Shown piece by piece: positions 32,701-44,125 of a DNA stretch of 64,000 nucleotides. Source of the DNA: Roridomyces roridus (lineage: Eukaryota; Basidiomycota; Agaricomycetes; Agaricales; Mycenaceae). The stretch spans positions 1-64,000 of the forward strand of contig JARKIF010000094.1 in NCBI GenBank assembly GCA_029378245.1. The letters run 5' to 3'. Position 1 is the first letter of the stretch; each line of letters starts with the position of its first letter. The notes under the pieces were generated by a model. The model saw only the letters and a list, made by a program, of their open reading frames with translations. It was not told the origin of the DNA and made no database searches. The position numbers and the translations under genes are program-made.

Positions 32701-35278
32701 TCAGAAGAGTCTTTCTTTCGGACCAACCGCCCGTATCCAAATTTCACCAGGGCGACTAGAGTAAGACGATGAGTAACCGCCTCCACACGATTTCGTGAAA
32801 AAGTACACACCTCTTCTCGCGGAGAATCTTGAACACCTTTTTTGCGTCCCTCGCCTCTTTCAACATAACCGTCGGCGGCCCTCCAGCACGAGGCGGGAAC
32901 GCACCCGGACACCGATCCTGCAGGTCCGCAAGCGCCTCATTGGTGCCCTCAGTCTCCACTACGATGGTTCCATACCATCCTGGGTCGACGAAAAGGCCAG
33001 ACGTCTCGGGTATTGGGATCCGCGGAGATGGGGGTCGACGGCCTCCAACAGACGCACGCGGTTTCGTCGGCGCGCGGATGACAAACGACGATCGGTGGAC
33101 CCACCGGACGACATTGTGGAATGCACCTTGAGGGCTAGAGAAATGGATCAGATATTGCTGAATTGCACAGCATATACTTACGTCTCCGTGCGAACACGAT
33201 CCTGCAGGAGCTGCAGGTTGGCAGCAATCTCCTGCCCCCAGGGTGATATGTCGATATGAACCACAGGATTCATCGAAGCCGGTCCCGTCCTTATAACGCG
33301 ATGGAAATACGAAGGAGAGAACGCCAATGTCGGCAGGTATTGGGGCAAATCACCGACGGCAGAGTACTTGTAATCGAGGTCCTGATCGCCAAGGTGAGCC
33401 AACAAGAACGATGGTACCGGAGAAAGACTTACGATGAGGTAGCTACCATCCCAGATCAACCGCCCCACGTTGCCTTCGTCGCCCACGGCGATATCCCAAA
33501 CAACATCCCCGATCCGGAGGAGGTCCGAGATGCCCGCTCGTTTGATCTCTGCCTCGCATTCCAAGACGCTCTTGTCCGAAAGCCAGTCTCCGTCGGGTGA
33601 AGGTACAAAGACCCTCAACAGTGGTGCCCGCTTGACGCGGAATAAGGGAGAACGGGATGCGGGGCCTGCAACTAATCCTGCGGGAGAGTGCTGTCCGTGC
33701 GATTGCTGTGAATGTTGTCCATGCGAGTAAGCCGAGTTTGGCGATGGCGCGCGGCTAGAGGCACGCGACGGACTCGACCGATTGGAAGCATATCCATTGG
33801 TGGCCCGCTTTGATGGCGGCGGCGGTAATGCCGCCCTGAGCATCGCCGCATCACTCGCTTCCCGTTCCGCCTGGGCACGGAGTCTCAGGACTACTCTGGT
33901 GTACGCCCGAGTGGACATGGTCAAGTTTCGCGCCTCGGCGAGAAGACCGGGATCCCGGGCTGCCATAGGCAGACTGAAAGACTGCACATATGCCTCGGCC
34001 ACGCGCGAATACTCGTGGGTCGGTAGTGACACACCACGCATGTAATCATGCAGATCCTATAATTCATTCAGCTACCAGAAAATTCCATGTTTTGGAACGC
34101 AAGCGCACCGTAAACGTCAGTTCCAACGGATCACGATCGTCCCACGCCCACCTTGCATACCCAACCGTATGCAAATACCGTTCCAGCGCAACCTCCCGTA
34201 GCTCACGCATCTGCATAAAGCGCGTCCTCATATCTTTCGTCACCGCAGACAAAGCACACCAGTCCCAGAACGAAAGGTAAGACAGCAACTGCACCAAGAG
34301 CTGTGCATCCGCCACAAAGCTTGCAAGCGGGAAAGGACCGGGAATCCGCGTCTCGCGAACGGCAATGCCCGAAACGGAGGACGGGGGCACTTTGTCAAGC
34401 GCGTCACCACGCCGCCGCGAACGCGCGTGGCGGTAGTCGTCCGGTGTCACAGGGGAAGGCAACGAAGTTCCGTTGACCCCACGAATCTTCTGTGATGGTG
34501 GTGTTGTGCTGAGAGTGCTCTGCTCCTCGGGCTCAAAGGCGCGCGGGGTAGTCGGAGAAGGTGGCTCAGTGAATGCAACCTCTTCGGCAACCTCTTCCGT
34601 TTCATCAGATGGCGGCAATGATGGCGGTGGTGGCGGTGTGGGCGTGGTCGGCTTGAGCACCCGTACTCCTTCGACCTTGGCAAATGGATCGTCATCGAGC
34701 ATGAGCGTCGACGTACGTGATGCCCTCGGCGGTTCAGGAGGTGGCTGTGGGATCGATGGCGGTGGTTGCAGCGCTGCAGAACTCAATTTCCGCTGCGGAG
34801 TCGTTGGCCGCGATTTCGTGAGAACACGCGGAGAATGGGGCGTTAGTGGAGTCTGCTCGTGGAATACCACAGGCGGCGGCGTTATGCTGCGCGCCACGGG
34901 TGCAGGAGACGGCGGGGCTTTCCGTGGAGACTGATATTCCTTCGGCGTGTTCCCATTCAACCGTGTGTTGATGGGTGGGGGCTGAGGGCTTTGTCGGGCG
35001 TCCCAAGTATTCAAAACCGCCGTTGAAAAGTCTAACCCGTCCGATTCCCCAGCCAAAATTCGGGGTTTGATCACGTCCGTCGGGGGAGAAGGATAGCTCC
35101 TGTACGGATCGTAGTCCGCCTTTTCCTCCATCGCGGCAAAAATAAGGGGCCTGCCCTTGACAGGTGACGACGGCGAGCGCATGGGCTTTGCAGGGGCGAT
35201 ATGCTGGGCCGGGAGAAGTTGGGTATTGATTTTGAATGTGGTATCATTCATCTCGAAAGAGCTGATAGTCGCGCCCAT
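32701..35278 (-). CDS. F-box-like protein with long disordered N-terminal region
   Basis: Probable adaptor-type protein; exact role unknown. Start at 35278 (MGATISSFEMNDTTFKINTQ). The first 300 residues are Pro/Ser/Thr rich. An F-box-like helix set follows: LVQLLSYLSFWDWCALSAVT, then FMQMRELREVALERYLHTVG. After introns a conserved globular part reads MRGVSLPTHEYSRVAEAYVQ, LLRVFVPSPDGDWLSDKSVL, then LLRIGDVVWDIAVGDEGNVG. The last exons read FVDPGWYGTIVVETEGTNEA, then AKKVFKILREK and RPGEIWIRAVGPKERLF, with the stop at 32701-32703. The frame is open upstream of 35278, and the neighbour at 35635 may be spliced to it. If 35278 is the true start, MGATISS fits an N-myristoylation sequence. Confidence 0.7.
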
Positions 35279-35634
35279 GTTCGCAGGTGGTGGTGGTGTT
35301 GATTCTGGCGGTGGGGGTGATCGTGTTATAAAGGTCTGACAATGGCCGTCAAAACCCAAGAATGCTGAAACATGACGTCTCTCACCTCGGTGGACTGTGA
35401 GTTTAACTGGGTCAGTGACGCAGGATACTACACAGAAGTGCATCGCCGTGTTAATAAAGCATGCGGGAAAGGTAAAGGAAAGAGTGAAGGGAAGCGCCAA
35501 TCCGTGAAATCGAGTAAGTGCGCATCGGGCAGAGCTAGATCCGGCACCTGCGACACCGGTGCAAGAGTGGAACGACGACATTTCCACCCCCAGATCGAAA
35601 GGACATCATGCAGCGCGGTCCGGCGGACTGAGGA

Positions 35635-36576
35635 TCATGAAGCAATTACGGGATCCATACATATCCGCGCGCCGCCCCAATAGAGAAAAAACGAGTGAAT
35701 ATTCACCTGATCGAATGAGGGACCAGCAGGAGCCCGAGGTTCAGGGTCCCATTGCACCGGTGGGGCCTGCCTTGGCGGCGAACTAGGGACAGGAATTGCC
35801 GGAGGACGACCAGAAGCCACTGACGCATCAGAGAGCTTGTGTCGCAGATCCTGTCGCTGAAACTCCTTCGGATAACGGGAGGAGCTTTGCAATGAAGCAG
35901 AATTGGGATTTGGAGGGGCTTGAGCCAATGGTCGAGTGCCCAAGCGGGTGTTGGCGTCACTGAATGGCCTGGTGGGAGGCGAGGAGGGCGGAGATTGAGC
36001 GGGGGTATTCATTACGCGTCCATTAGAAAAGTTCTGGATCGCAGCCGGCGGGTACCCGCGAGATGAAGCACGGCGGTTTGCCGGGAGAGACGACTGCGGC
36101 GGAGTCGTTCCGAGCGGATCAGGAGAATAATTATCGTCAGGGAGGATCGTCGGGAGAGGTTTGTCGATACCGGGCACATGAGAGAAACGGCGATTCTGTG
36201 GAGGCTGAACGGAGGCGGTTGGGGGCAGAGTTTGCGTGCGAGCAGGGGGAGAGGCGCGTCTCTTTTGCACAGGGGATGCATAAGAGTTTGATTTGCCGTT
36301 CGAAGCAGGGCCTGCTTGGTTCTGAGGGTAAGATGGGACCACATTCTGCCGTGCGGCCTGGGCACCCCTTATGCCCGCATTACTGATTCCCGGAGGCTGC
36401 TCTTTACGAGTAGCGAGCGCCATAGGAGAGGAAACGATGCGCTGGGGAGAAGTCTCGTCCGAGCTAGTGGCGAAACGGGCGAATAATGGTGTAGCGGGTG
36501 CACCATTAGTGACCGGCTGCTGAGGAGGCGAGGGTGCAGGCGGAGGGGCAGTCTTTTTGCGCAGGAATCCAGCCAT
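35635..36576 (-). CDS. Proline/serine-rich protein, possibly the 5' part of the F-box-like gene
   Basis: No recognised domain. Start at 36576 (MAGFLRKKTAPPPAPSPPQQ). The sequence is low complexity, rich in Pro, Ser, Gln and Arg, and predicted disordered (for example FSHVPGIDKPLPTILPDDNY, then PPPSSPPTRPFSDANTRLGT-type segments). The last clear coding is SFDQ at 35707, directly followed by GTGAATATTC, a donor-like site; beyond it the frame to 35635 looks intronic. About 430 bp further on the same strand begins the F-box-like frame with a similar composition, so one gene with extra small exons is plausible. RKE repeats and many SPP/SSP sites suggest phosphoregulation, which is inference. Confidence 0.5.
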   Translation of the reverse strand: MAGFLRKKTAPPPAPSPPQQPVTNGAPATPLFARFATSSDETSPQRIVSSPMALATRKEQPPGISNAGIRGAQAARQNVVPSYPQNQAGPASNGKSNSYASPVQKRRASPPARTQTLPPTASVQPPQNRRFSHVPGIDKPLPTILPDDNYSPDPLGTTPPQSSLPANRRASSRGYPPAAIQNFSNGRVMNTPAQSPPSSPPTRPFSDANTRLGTRPLAQAPPNPNSASLQSSSRYPKEFQRQDLRHKLSDASVASGRPPAIPVPSSPPRQAPPVQWDPEPRAPAGPSFDQVNIHSFFLYWGGARICMDPVIAS

Positions 36577-37057
36577 GTCGCGTAAAGGAGAGACTATGGA
36601 CAGAGGAAGGCAGCGTCTCTGGAGGCAGTCTGCATGAGACTTGGAGACAACAGAAAAGATTTGATGGAACTCGAGGCACCCAACAATTACTTCATAAGCC
36701 CGGCCCGACGCATGCAAGCCAAACGACGTCAACCCCGCCGACATTTCCAATACAGAGTCAATACAGAGTACCCTTCATTCTGTCTGTCACTCCCCCGGCC
36801 TCACGACCTCCCGTAGAGACCGAAGAAAATTGAAAAAGCAGGCACGCTTAATTACCATCTTCTCCACTTTCCTTCCACTGGGCTAGACAAAACATATGTG
36901 CCCCTCCGCCCGACTGTGCCTAGTAACCCTTGACATCATCGCGGCACGATGTGTACCCAGTCTGATTCCTTTCCTTTGGGCAAATGACGACTCAAATTAC
37001 GCTCAGCAAGCTTGAGCCTTTCACAAGTCTTCGTTATTCTCGTTTCTCAAATTCTCG
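36577..37057. other. Intergenic region, no gene seen
   Basis: Between the 5' end of the proline-rich gene and the 3' end of the GH105 gene (both minus strand). No conserved frame recognised. Confidence 0.5.
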
Positions 37058-38697
37058 TTAAAGCTTTTCATACTCCAGGCTAGCGAGTAGGAACGCAGCG
37101 ACACCCTTCAGATCGTCCAAATCCACCGGCTGGCTCACGTAGTACTGGAGAGAACGTCAAGCAAAGAATCAAGAAACTACAGAGAAACCACTCACATCAA
37201 ACGACCCATCGGTGTTCAAACTGCCCACCTAAACATGCATGCACCGTCAAAACGCCGAAAGCAGTGTAAAAACCAAAAACGCTGCTTACCACCACAGTGT
37301 TATTCCAGCTCATAGTCCCATCCGCATTGGGAATGACCCAATTCTCCACGGCATACCCATACGCCTTCTTCGCCGCTGCCACGATACTCCCATGGGGATC
37401 CTCGACAAAACCAAGCCTCACGGATTTCAGTAAAGCGTAGATATACATCGCCGCCCCGCTGCTCTCGAAATAGTTGAGTGCACGCCCGGGCTGCGTGATG
37501 ACGAGCCACCACGCCCCCGTGGTCGGGTCCGCCGCATCGCGTAGCTTGGGCACGAGGGCGTTGAGGATACGCAGAAGCGTCGGCCTGAGCGGACCCGAAT
37601 TCGCCGGCGCGACTTCGAGCACGTCGACCAGGGCCATCATGTACCAGCCTGAGATTCACGTTCAGTCACTGTGAGTCGTAAATGGTAAATGAATCGACCT
37701 AGGGCACGATCCCAGACTTCAGGCGAGTGGCCGCGGTCCGGGGACGCCCAAACCGCCGTGTGGCTATAATCGTAACCATCTAATCCGACAGTCAGCCTGG
37801 ATGCAAAACGAACGCAGGAGCTTGAACAGACGGTATAGAAGCCCAAAATCATTCTGCGCTCCTGGCAGCTGGATTGTATGATCAAACATGAGCTCGAATT
37901 GGGATGTTATGTCGTCTGCAGGATATTCAGGAAGGGGAATCACTGGAACAACAGACACGCACTCCACGCGGTAGCATTGTGAGTATCAAACGCAAGTGTA
38001 TACCTGGTGTAAAACACCTCGCCCATGTAGACTCCATCGAGCCATCCTACGAGGATTAGCAGGTAGCGTCCACTCGAACCACGGGCCCACCTTGATTGGG
38101 ATAGATGAGTTTATGCCAGAACTGTCCTTCCTCCGTGCGAGGATGGACGTTCAGCTGGCCACGATACACATTGGCTGCCTGCCTGAATTTGGCTTCCCCA
38201 GTTTTTTCGTACCTGTAAACGCGTCAGCAAGTTTGAAAAGGAAACAAGAAAGGCCGCCGGACATGTATATAAAAGTCGGACCCGTCCTGGATTTCTTTGA
38301 GCAATGCCTCTATTTTCAATCCTGCAGCAACGCACCTGAGAGGGTCAAGCTGGTAAGACGACAAACTACGAAATGAGCACTTTGCCAATTCGCAGGGAGA
38401 CACTTACTTGTACGCCCCAATAACGCTCCCATTACTAGCCACAATATTGTCCGCACCCATGCGAATCCAATCAAAGTAGCTCTGATTCCCTGTACGCTCG
38501 TAAAGAAGGCGCAGCCCCCACTGGAACTCGCCGTCCGCATACTGCACCGAGGGCACTCCAGCAGTCAATCCGTTCCCCTGCCCGCGCGCGATGACAGAGT
38601 CCGCAGCCCAGACGGCATACGATTTGGGACGCGCTTCTGCCAACTTTGTGGTCGAGAAGAGGGTAACAGCTAGGACGGTGGCAACTTGAAGGAGCAT
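37058..38697 (-). CDS. Secreted GH105-type unsaturated rhamnogalacturonyl hydrolase
   Basis: Predicted extracellular glycoside hydrolase that removes the unsaturated uronic acid from the non-reducing end of rhamnogalacturonan fragments after lyase action on pectin. Start at 38697 gives signal peptide MLLQVATVLAVTLFSTTKLAEA. Mature part begins KSYAVWAADSVIARGQG and reads YADGEFQWGLRLLYERTG. Family motifs: EEGQFWHKLIYPNQGWLDG, then VYMGEVFYTRYT, and YSHTAVWASPDRGHSPEVWD followed by RALGWYMMALVDVL. Then GAWWLVITQPGRALNYFESS, and a C-terminal TDGSFDYYVSQPVDLDDLKG. The six-hairpin fold is expected. About ten exons; stop at 37058-37060. The first of three secreted CAZymes on this strand. Confidence 0.85.
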
Positions 38698-38958
38698 GGT
38701 AGGTGTCAAGGTTCAGCGGTGCAAGTTCCCATCGGACCGCTCAAGAACGTCGAAGAAGAGACAGAGGTCATCGGGAATCGTCACGAGTGCCCTGGAACGC
38801 GCTTGGCGACAGGGGAAGAAACAGCGATGGATTTCCGGGCCGCCATCAGTTGCCGCAAACAAAGCTCAACAACACGAACTTCATTTCTCATTAACTCGTT
38901 ACATGTGTATCCTACAATTGATTTTCGACCCTAGTTGATAACCAAGCTGTAAGCAGAA

Positions 38959-40049
38959 CTAGAGAACCGAGGTTTGAAAAAATGCGAACAAAAAAGAAGA
39001 AAAAGCTGCGCACGTGGTGAGGGTAGCAGATCCAGAAGTGGCCTCGGTCCCGGCCTGAGCGGTGGTCAAGAACTGCGAAGTGGCAATGCCCTGGTTGGCC
39101 GTCAAGTACTACACCCGCTGGCATCAGCACACAAGTATGAAAACAACAAAGCCACGGACCTTGATGAACAAGTTGATGTCAGCGTTGAAGCTCGGGACCG
39201 TGCCGCTGGTGGGGAGGAAGGACCAGACGTTGTTGGCGCCGTTCGAGCCAAAGTAGAGGTTCCAGGTGTGCCCGCCGAGCGACAGGTTGCTGACTTTGGG
39301 TCTACAAGGCAAAGTTTAGCCGCAGGCCAAACGGCGGCAAGTAAATACGAACACAGGCTGACCGGCGCTGTTGTATGTCGAGGAAATGGGACTAGAGGAG
39401 TGTGTAAGATTTTCTGCTAAGGGATGCACGCGACAGACCTACCCAGCGTTGAAGTTGGCGAGCCAGATCATAATCTCGTTGACGGCAGATCCGCCTGAAG
39501 AGGTGGAAGTGAACAGGTCGAATGCGACGTCAGCGACGACGCTGGAGCTGCTCTGCGACCATGTCCAGACAGCCTAGTCGCAGATGAGCTCACAAACATC
39601 ATAGAGAGGTTGGCCTGCGTACGGGGATGCTCTTGATGGCGGAGAGTTGCTTGTTGAGTCCGCTGTTGGCACCAAGGTTTGTGAAGCTCTTAACACCGGT
39701 TCCACCAGTCCAGCTCCAAGTCGTCGACCAAGCAACCGTGTTCCCATTGACGGTATTGATCGTCGCGCAGTCAGAGCCAGACGAGGCGCCGGACAGTCCC
39801 CACCTGTAAAGCTTTGAGAATCATATCCGCGCATTAGCTGTGGTGAATTACTGGTCAAGGAACAAAGTGTACGGGCCCGCGGTGGTCGTGTCCCATTGGC
39901 CTAAAAATCGACCAATAAGACGCGACTCGTACAATCAGCTGCCACATACCACAGAAAGACGTCGCTCTCTCTTCCACTTCAGGAGTAGGGGCCGCCGCAA
40001 TGAAGGGAACCAGGAGGAGCAGGACCGAGAGCTTGGCGAATCCGAACAT
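38959..40049 (-). CDS. Secreted GH12 endoglucanase/xyloglucanase
   Basis: Predicted extracellular beta-1,4-glucan or xyloglucan hydrolase with a beta-jelly-roll fold. Start at 40049: signal peptide MFGFAKLSVLLLLVPFIAAA. After introns the mature domain reads GQWDTTTAGPYTLFLDQ, then YRWGLSGASSGSDCATINT and WSTTWSWTGG. Nucleophile glutamate is in GSAVNEIMIWLANFN (consensus EIMIWL); acid/base glutamate is in QAGTEATSGSATLTT. WNLYFGSNGANNVWSFLPTS and FNADINLFIK lie between. A short hydrophobic tail after TLTT is uncertain and may be a mis-spliced 3' end; stop given at 38959-38961. Length near 240 residues agrees with GH12. Confidence 0.88.
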
Positions 40050-40756
40050 TGTCTACGAGTAGGTAGTAGTGCCGGATCCTTGCTCGCAATCACATTTTAT
40101 ACGGGCGAGCTCGGAAAATCTGTTGGTCACGACGACGCGACGGGCCGCGTTCTTGTGGTCGTATGTTCAGACCGGCCGCCAATGGAGGGCGTTGAATAAC
40201 TCCGTGTAGGCAACAGATGATGTCGTCGTCGAGATGCGGATCCGAGAAGAAACTCCCGAGGTTTTTCAGGCAGGGGCAAGTGAGTGCACGCATGTTCATC
40301 CAGGGGTGATACCAGTGAACGTGATCCTGGTTGGAAAGTCGCGCAAAGTCGCGCAGAGATGAAGAGATACACCAGTCCTTTGCTCGTGGAATACAAGCTG
40401 CGATTCTCTGGGATCAACACCGGAAGAGTCAACTTTCCACTCCACACACCCAGCTGTTCGAGGTTGTTCGTCGGTTGTTCAAAAAGTTGACAATGCATCA
40501 CCAGGTCAACAGACAGTGGAAGAAGCGGTCCGGGCAGTCCGGATTCACGAATACCACAAAATAATGGAACAACACGGAGCAGCACGGCCAAGAGAGGACC
40601 TCCAGAGCTCCATGACTCGATCGATAATGCGGTACGGAACATCCAAGATTGGAATGATGTCACCACTTAGGCTGCGCATCCAGCCTTCCTTTCTCCCACA
40701 AAGACCGCAGTATATAACGAGCCAGGTACGCCTACCTAATCGCCCTCACACCCACC
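40050..40756. other. Intergenic, divergent promoters of GH12 and a small gene
   Basis: No reliable gene. A 179-codon minus frame at 40127-40666 is Leu/Ser rich with no signature and no homology I recognise. Confidence 0.45.
40711..40717 (+). promoter_or_regulatory. TATA box of the small hydrophilic protein gene
   Basis: TATATAA, 40 bp before the ATG at 40757, implying a very short leader. Confidence 0.5.
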
Positions 40757-41139
40757 ATGCCCAGCATCTTTGCAAAGATTTTCAAGAACAAGAAAATGTC
40801 CAACAAAGCAGACGATTCCAAGAAGGCCGAAGGAGAGCAGTCCTTCAGCATCCAACCCCACCCTGCTGTGCGTTTATCCTTTAAAGGCAGCCATGTCTCT
40901 TTCACTTAAGGTACACAGAAATCGAACGACCCGTCGGATCTGACCGAGCAGACTGGCGGTCTTGCCAGTAATCCGGTCGAGGGGGCCCTCCATGCGCGCG
41001 ACCCACACGTCCCCAGCGCGCAGATCATGGCCGGCCTCGAGGAACCCAAGGTGCGTCTTCAGTCATTCTCATACCCTGTTCTCATTCCATTCAGTCCAGC
41101 GAAGAGCTCGCCGCCCGCAAGGCTGAGCTCAACAAGTGA
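40757..41139 (+). CDS. Small hydrophilic protein, unknown function
   Basis: Three exons. Exon 1 at 40757: MPSIFAKIFKNKKMSNKADD, then SKKAEGEQSFSIQPHPA. Exon 2: TQKSNDPSDLTEQTGGLASN, then PVEGALHARDPHVPSAQIMA and GLEEPK. Exon 3: SSEELAARKAELNK, stop at 41137-41139. About 100 residues, no cysteines, very charged, so probably intrinsically disordered. Similar small stress-type or heat-soluble proteins are common in Agaricomycetes. The first intron has ambiguous borders (donor GTGCG or GTTTA). No function assigned. Confidence 0.6.
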
Positions 41140-41832
41140 TATGTCGACTGCGATACGAACTGTATTATATGGCTGTATAATACCCTGCTGTACAATCGGA
41201 CTTGAAGCGTCAATTCCATTCTAAACACATTCAAGTCGCCGCATCGAGCTCCGCACAAGGGCCGAGCCAAACCTTGTTCACTTCCACTCAGCACGCGGTC
41301 AGGAACTGTACTGGGGTCTTCTAACCACGTTCGCGAGCCATGCGCAGATCCAGACGCGTCTAGCCGTTTCCAGACGCGTATTGCAAGGACTTGAAGGTGC
41401 TTTGAAGTGGAAACGGCGACTCGACGTCGCTGATGAGATTGTCAAGTCCAGCGGGGACGGCTTCAAAGATATCCGTACGAGAGACAAGTGGCAGACTGCA
41501 TGGTTTCGCGCTTTCCAGAGACGTCGCTCAACCAAAGAAAGCCACCAAGAGCAGACAGAAAGACTGGAGGTGGTGGATGATGCGGCTGAAACGCGGAGAC
41601 ATTTAGATTTTCCGGATAGAAATTTCGCTCACAGCCTCGTACCTGTGCTCTCTCTCTCCCTGAATCAGAACGACGCGTCTGCGCTTTGCATAGGTGCATA
41701 CCAGTGTTGCCCAAGTTCATTCGGCCACCAGGCCCCACCAGCGCGCAGAAATGGATATATTTAACCGGCAAACCCTTCTTTAGCGCTCAACAGAGCCTGT
41801 TTCAGAACAACGACAACTTTCCTCACACCACA
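41140..41832. other. Intergenic region before the calmodulin-like gene
   Basis: A plus-strand frame at 41381-41764 has no recognised domain. An AT-rich GGATATATTTAACC near 41752 may serve as the promoter element of the calmodulin-like gene. Confidence 0.4.
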
Positions 41833-42709
<877 letters not shown>

Positions 42710-43243
42710 ACATGTCGGACTGCTTGTCCAGGAAGTGTACCATCTATTGTTTAACTCGACCCTTGTTTTTATTGCTCTCTGAAAAGAATGTGTTACCTAT
42801 GCGACCTTGGGCGCTCGACCTGTTGCGATGTGGGGTGACAACATGATCGACATCGACGCGGAGGCATCTGACCCCGTTGTCCTCGGCCTGTCCTCCAATT
42901 GTTGGGCTCCGAACAACCTGGGATTACTTGGCGGCCAGCACCAGCTCTCGTCCATTCCCATCTGCCTTAAATCGCGAAATATGCAGTAACTGTACTTGAC
43001 GCACATTCCGACGGTTTCTCCGACGGACAGGTGGTTTTCTCTCTTACTGAGTTTTCCTTTTTCCTCTGTCCTGGTCTGAATTTTGTATCGAACGGGGTGG
43101 CTTTCTCCCTTAGATGCTGTTTTTGTGTACTTCGCGTCTACACTTCTAAGTACTTGAGTACACAAGTCTGAATTAAGCTTAACTCATCACGTGACCATTT
43201 ATCGCTGACGATCAATTACCCGCTCTCTCTGCAACGACCAAGT
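42710..43243. other. Intergenic region between the tandem calmodulins
   Basis: 3' flank of copy 1 and promoter of copy 2. CATCACGTGACC near 43186 is a CACGTG-type box about 55 bp from the start. No gene seen. Confidence 0.45.
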
Positions 43244-44015
<772 letters not shown>

Positions 44016-44125
44016 TGCAGTCTATCTGCGGAATTCAAACTTGTAGTGTACATTATACCATTCTGCTACTTCTCATCGAGTTCTTGTACTGGAAGCTGGT
44101 CTGATTCTCAAATACAACGGACTTT

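Noticed and set aside
34473..34934. 153-codon plus-strand frame, Gly/Val/Ser rich
   Set aside because: Antisense shadow of the proline-rich region of the F-box-like gene.
40127..40666. 179-codon minus frame
   Set aside because: No domain, lies between two TATA-type promoters, and has no codon bias.
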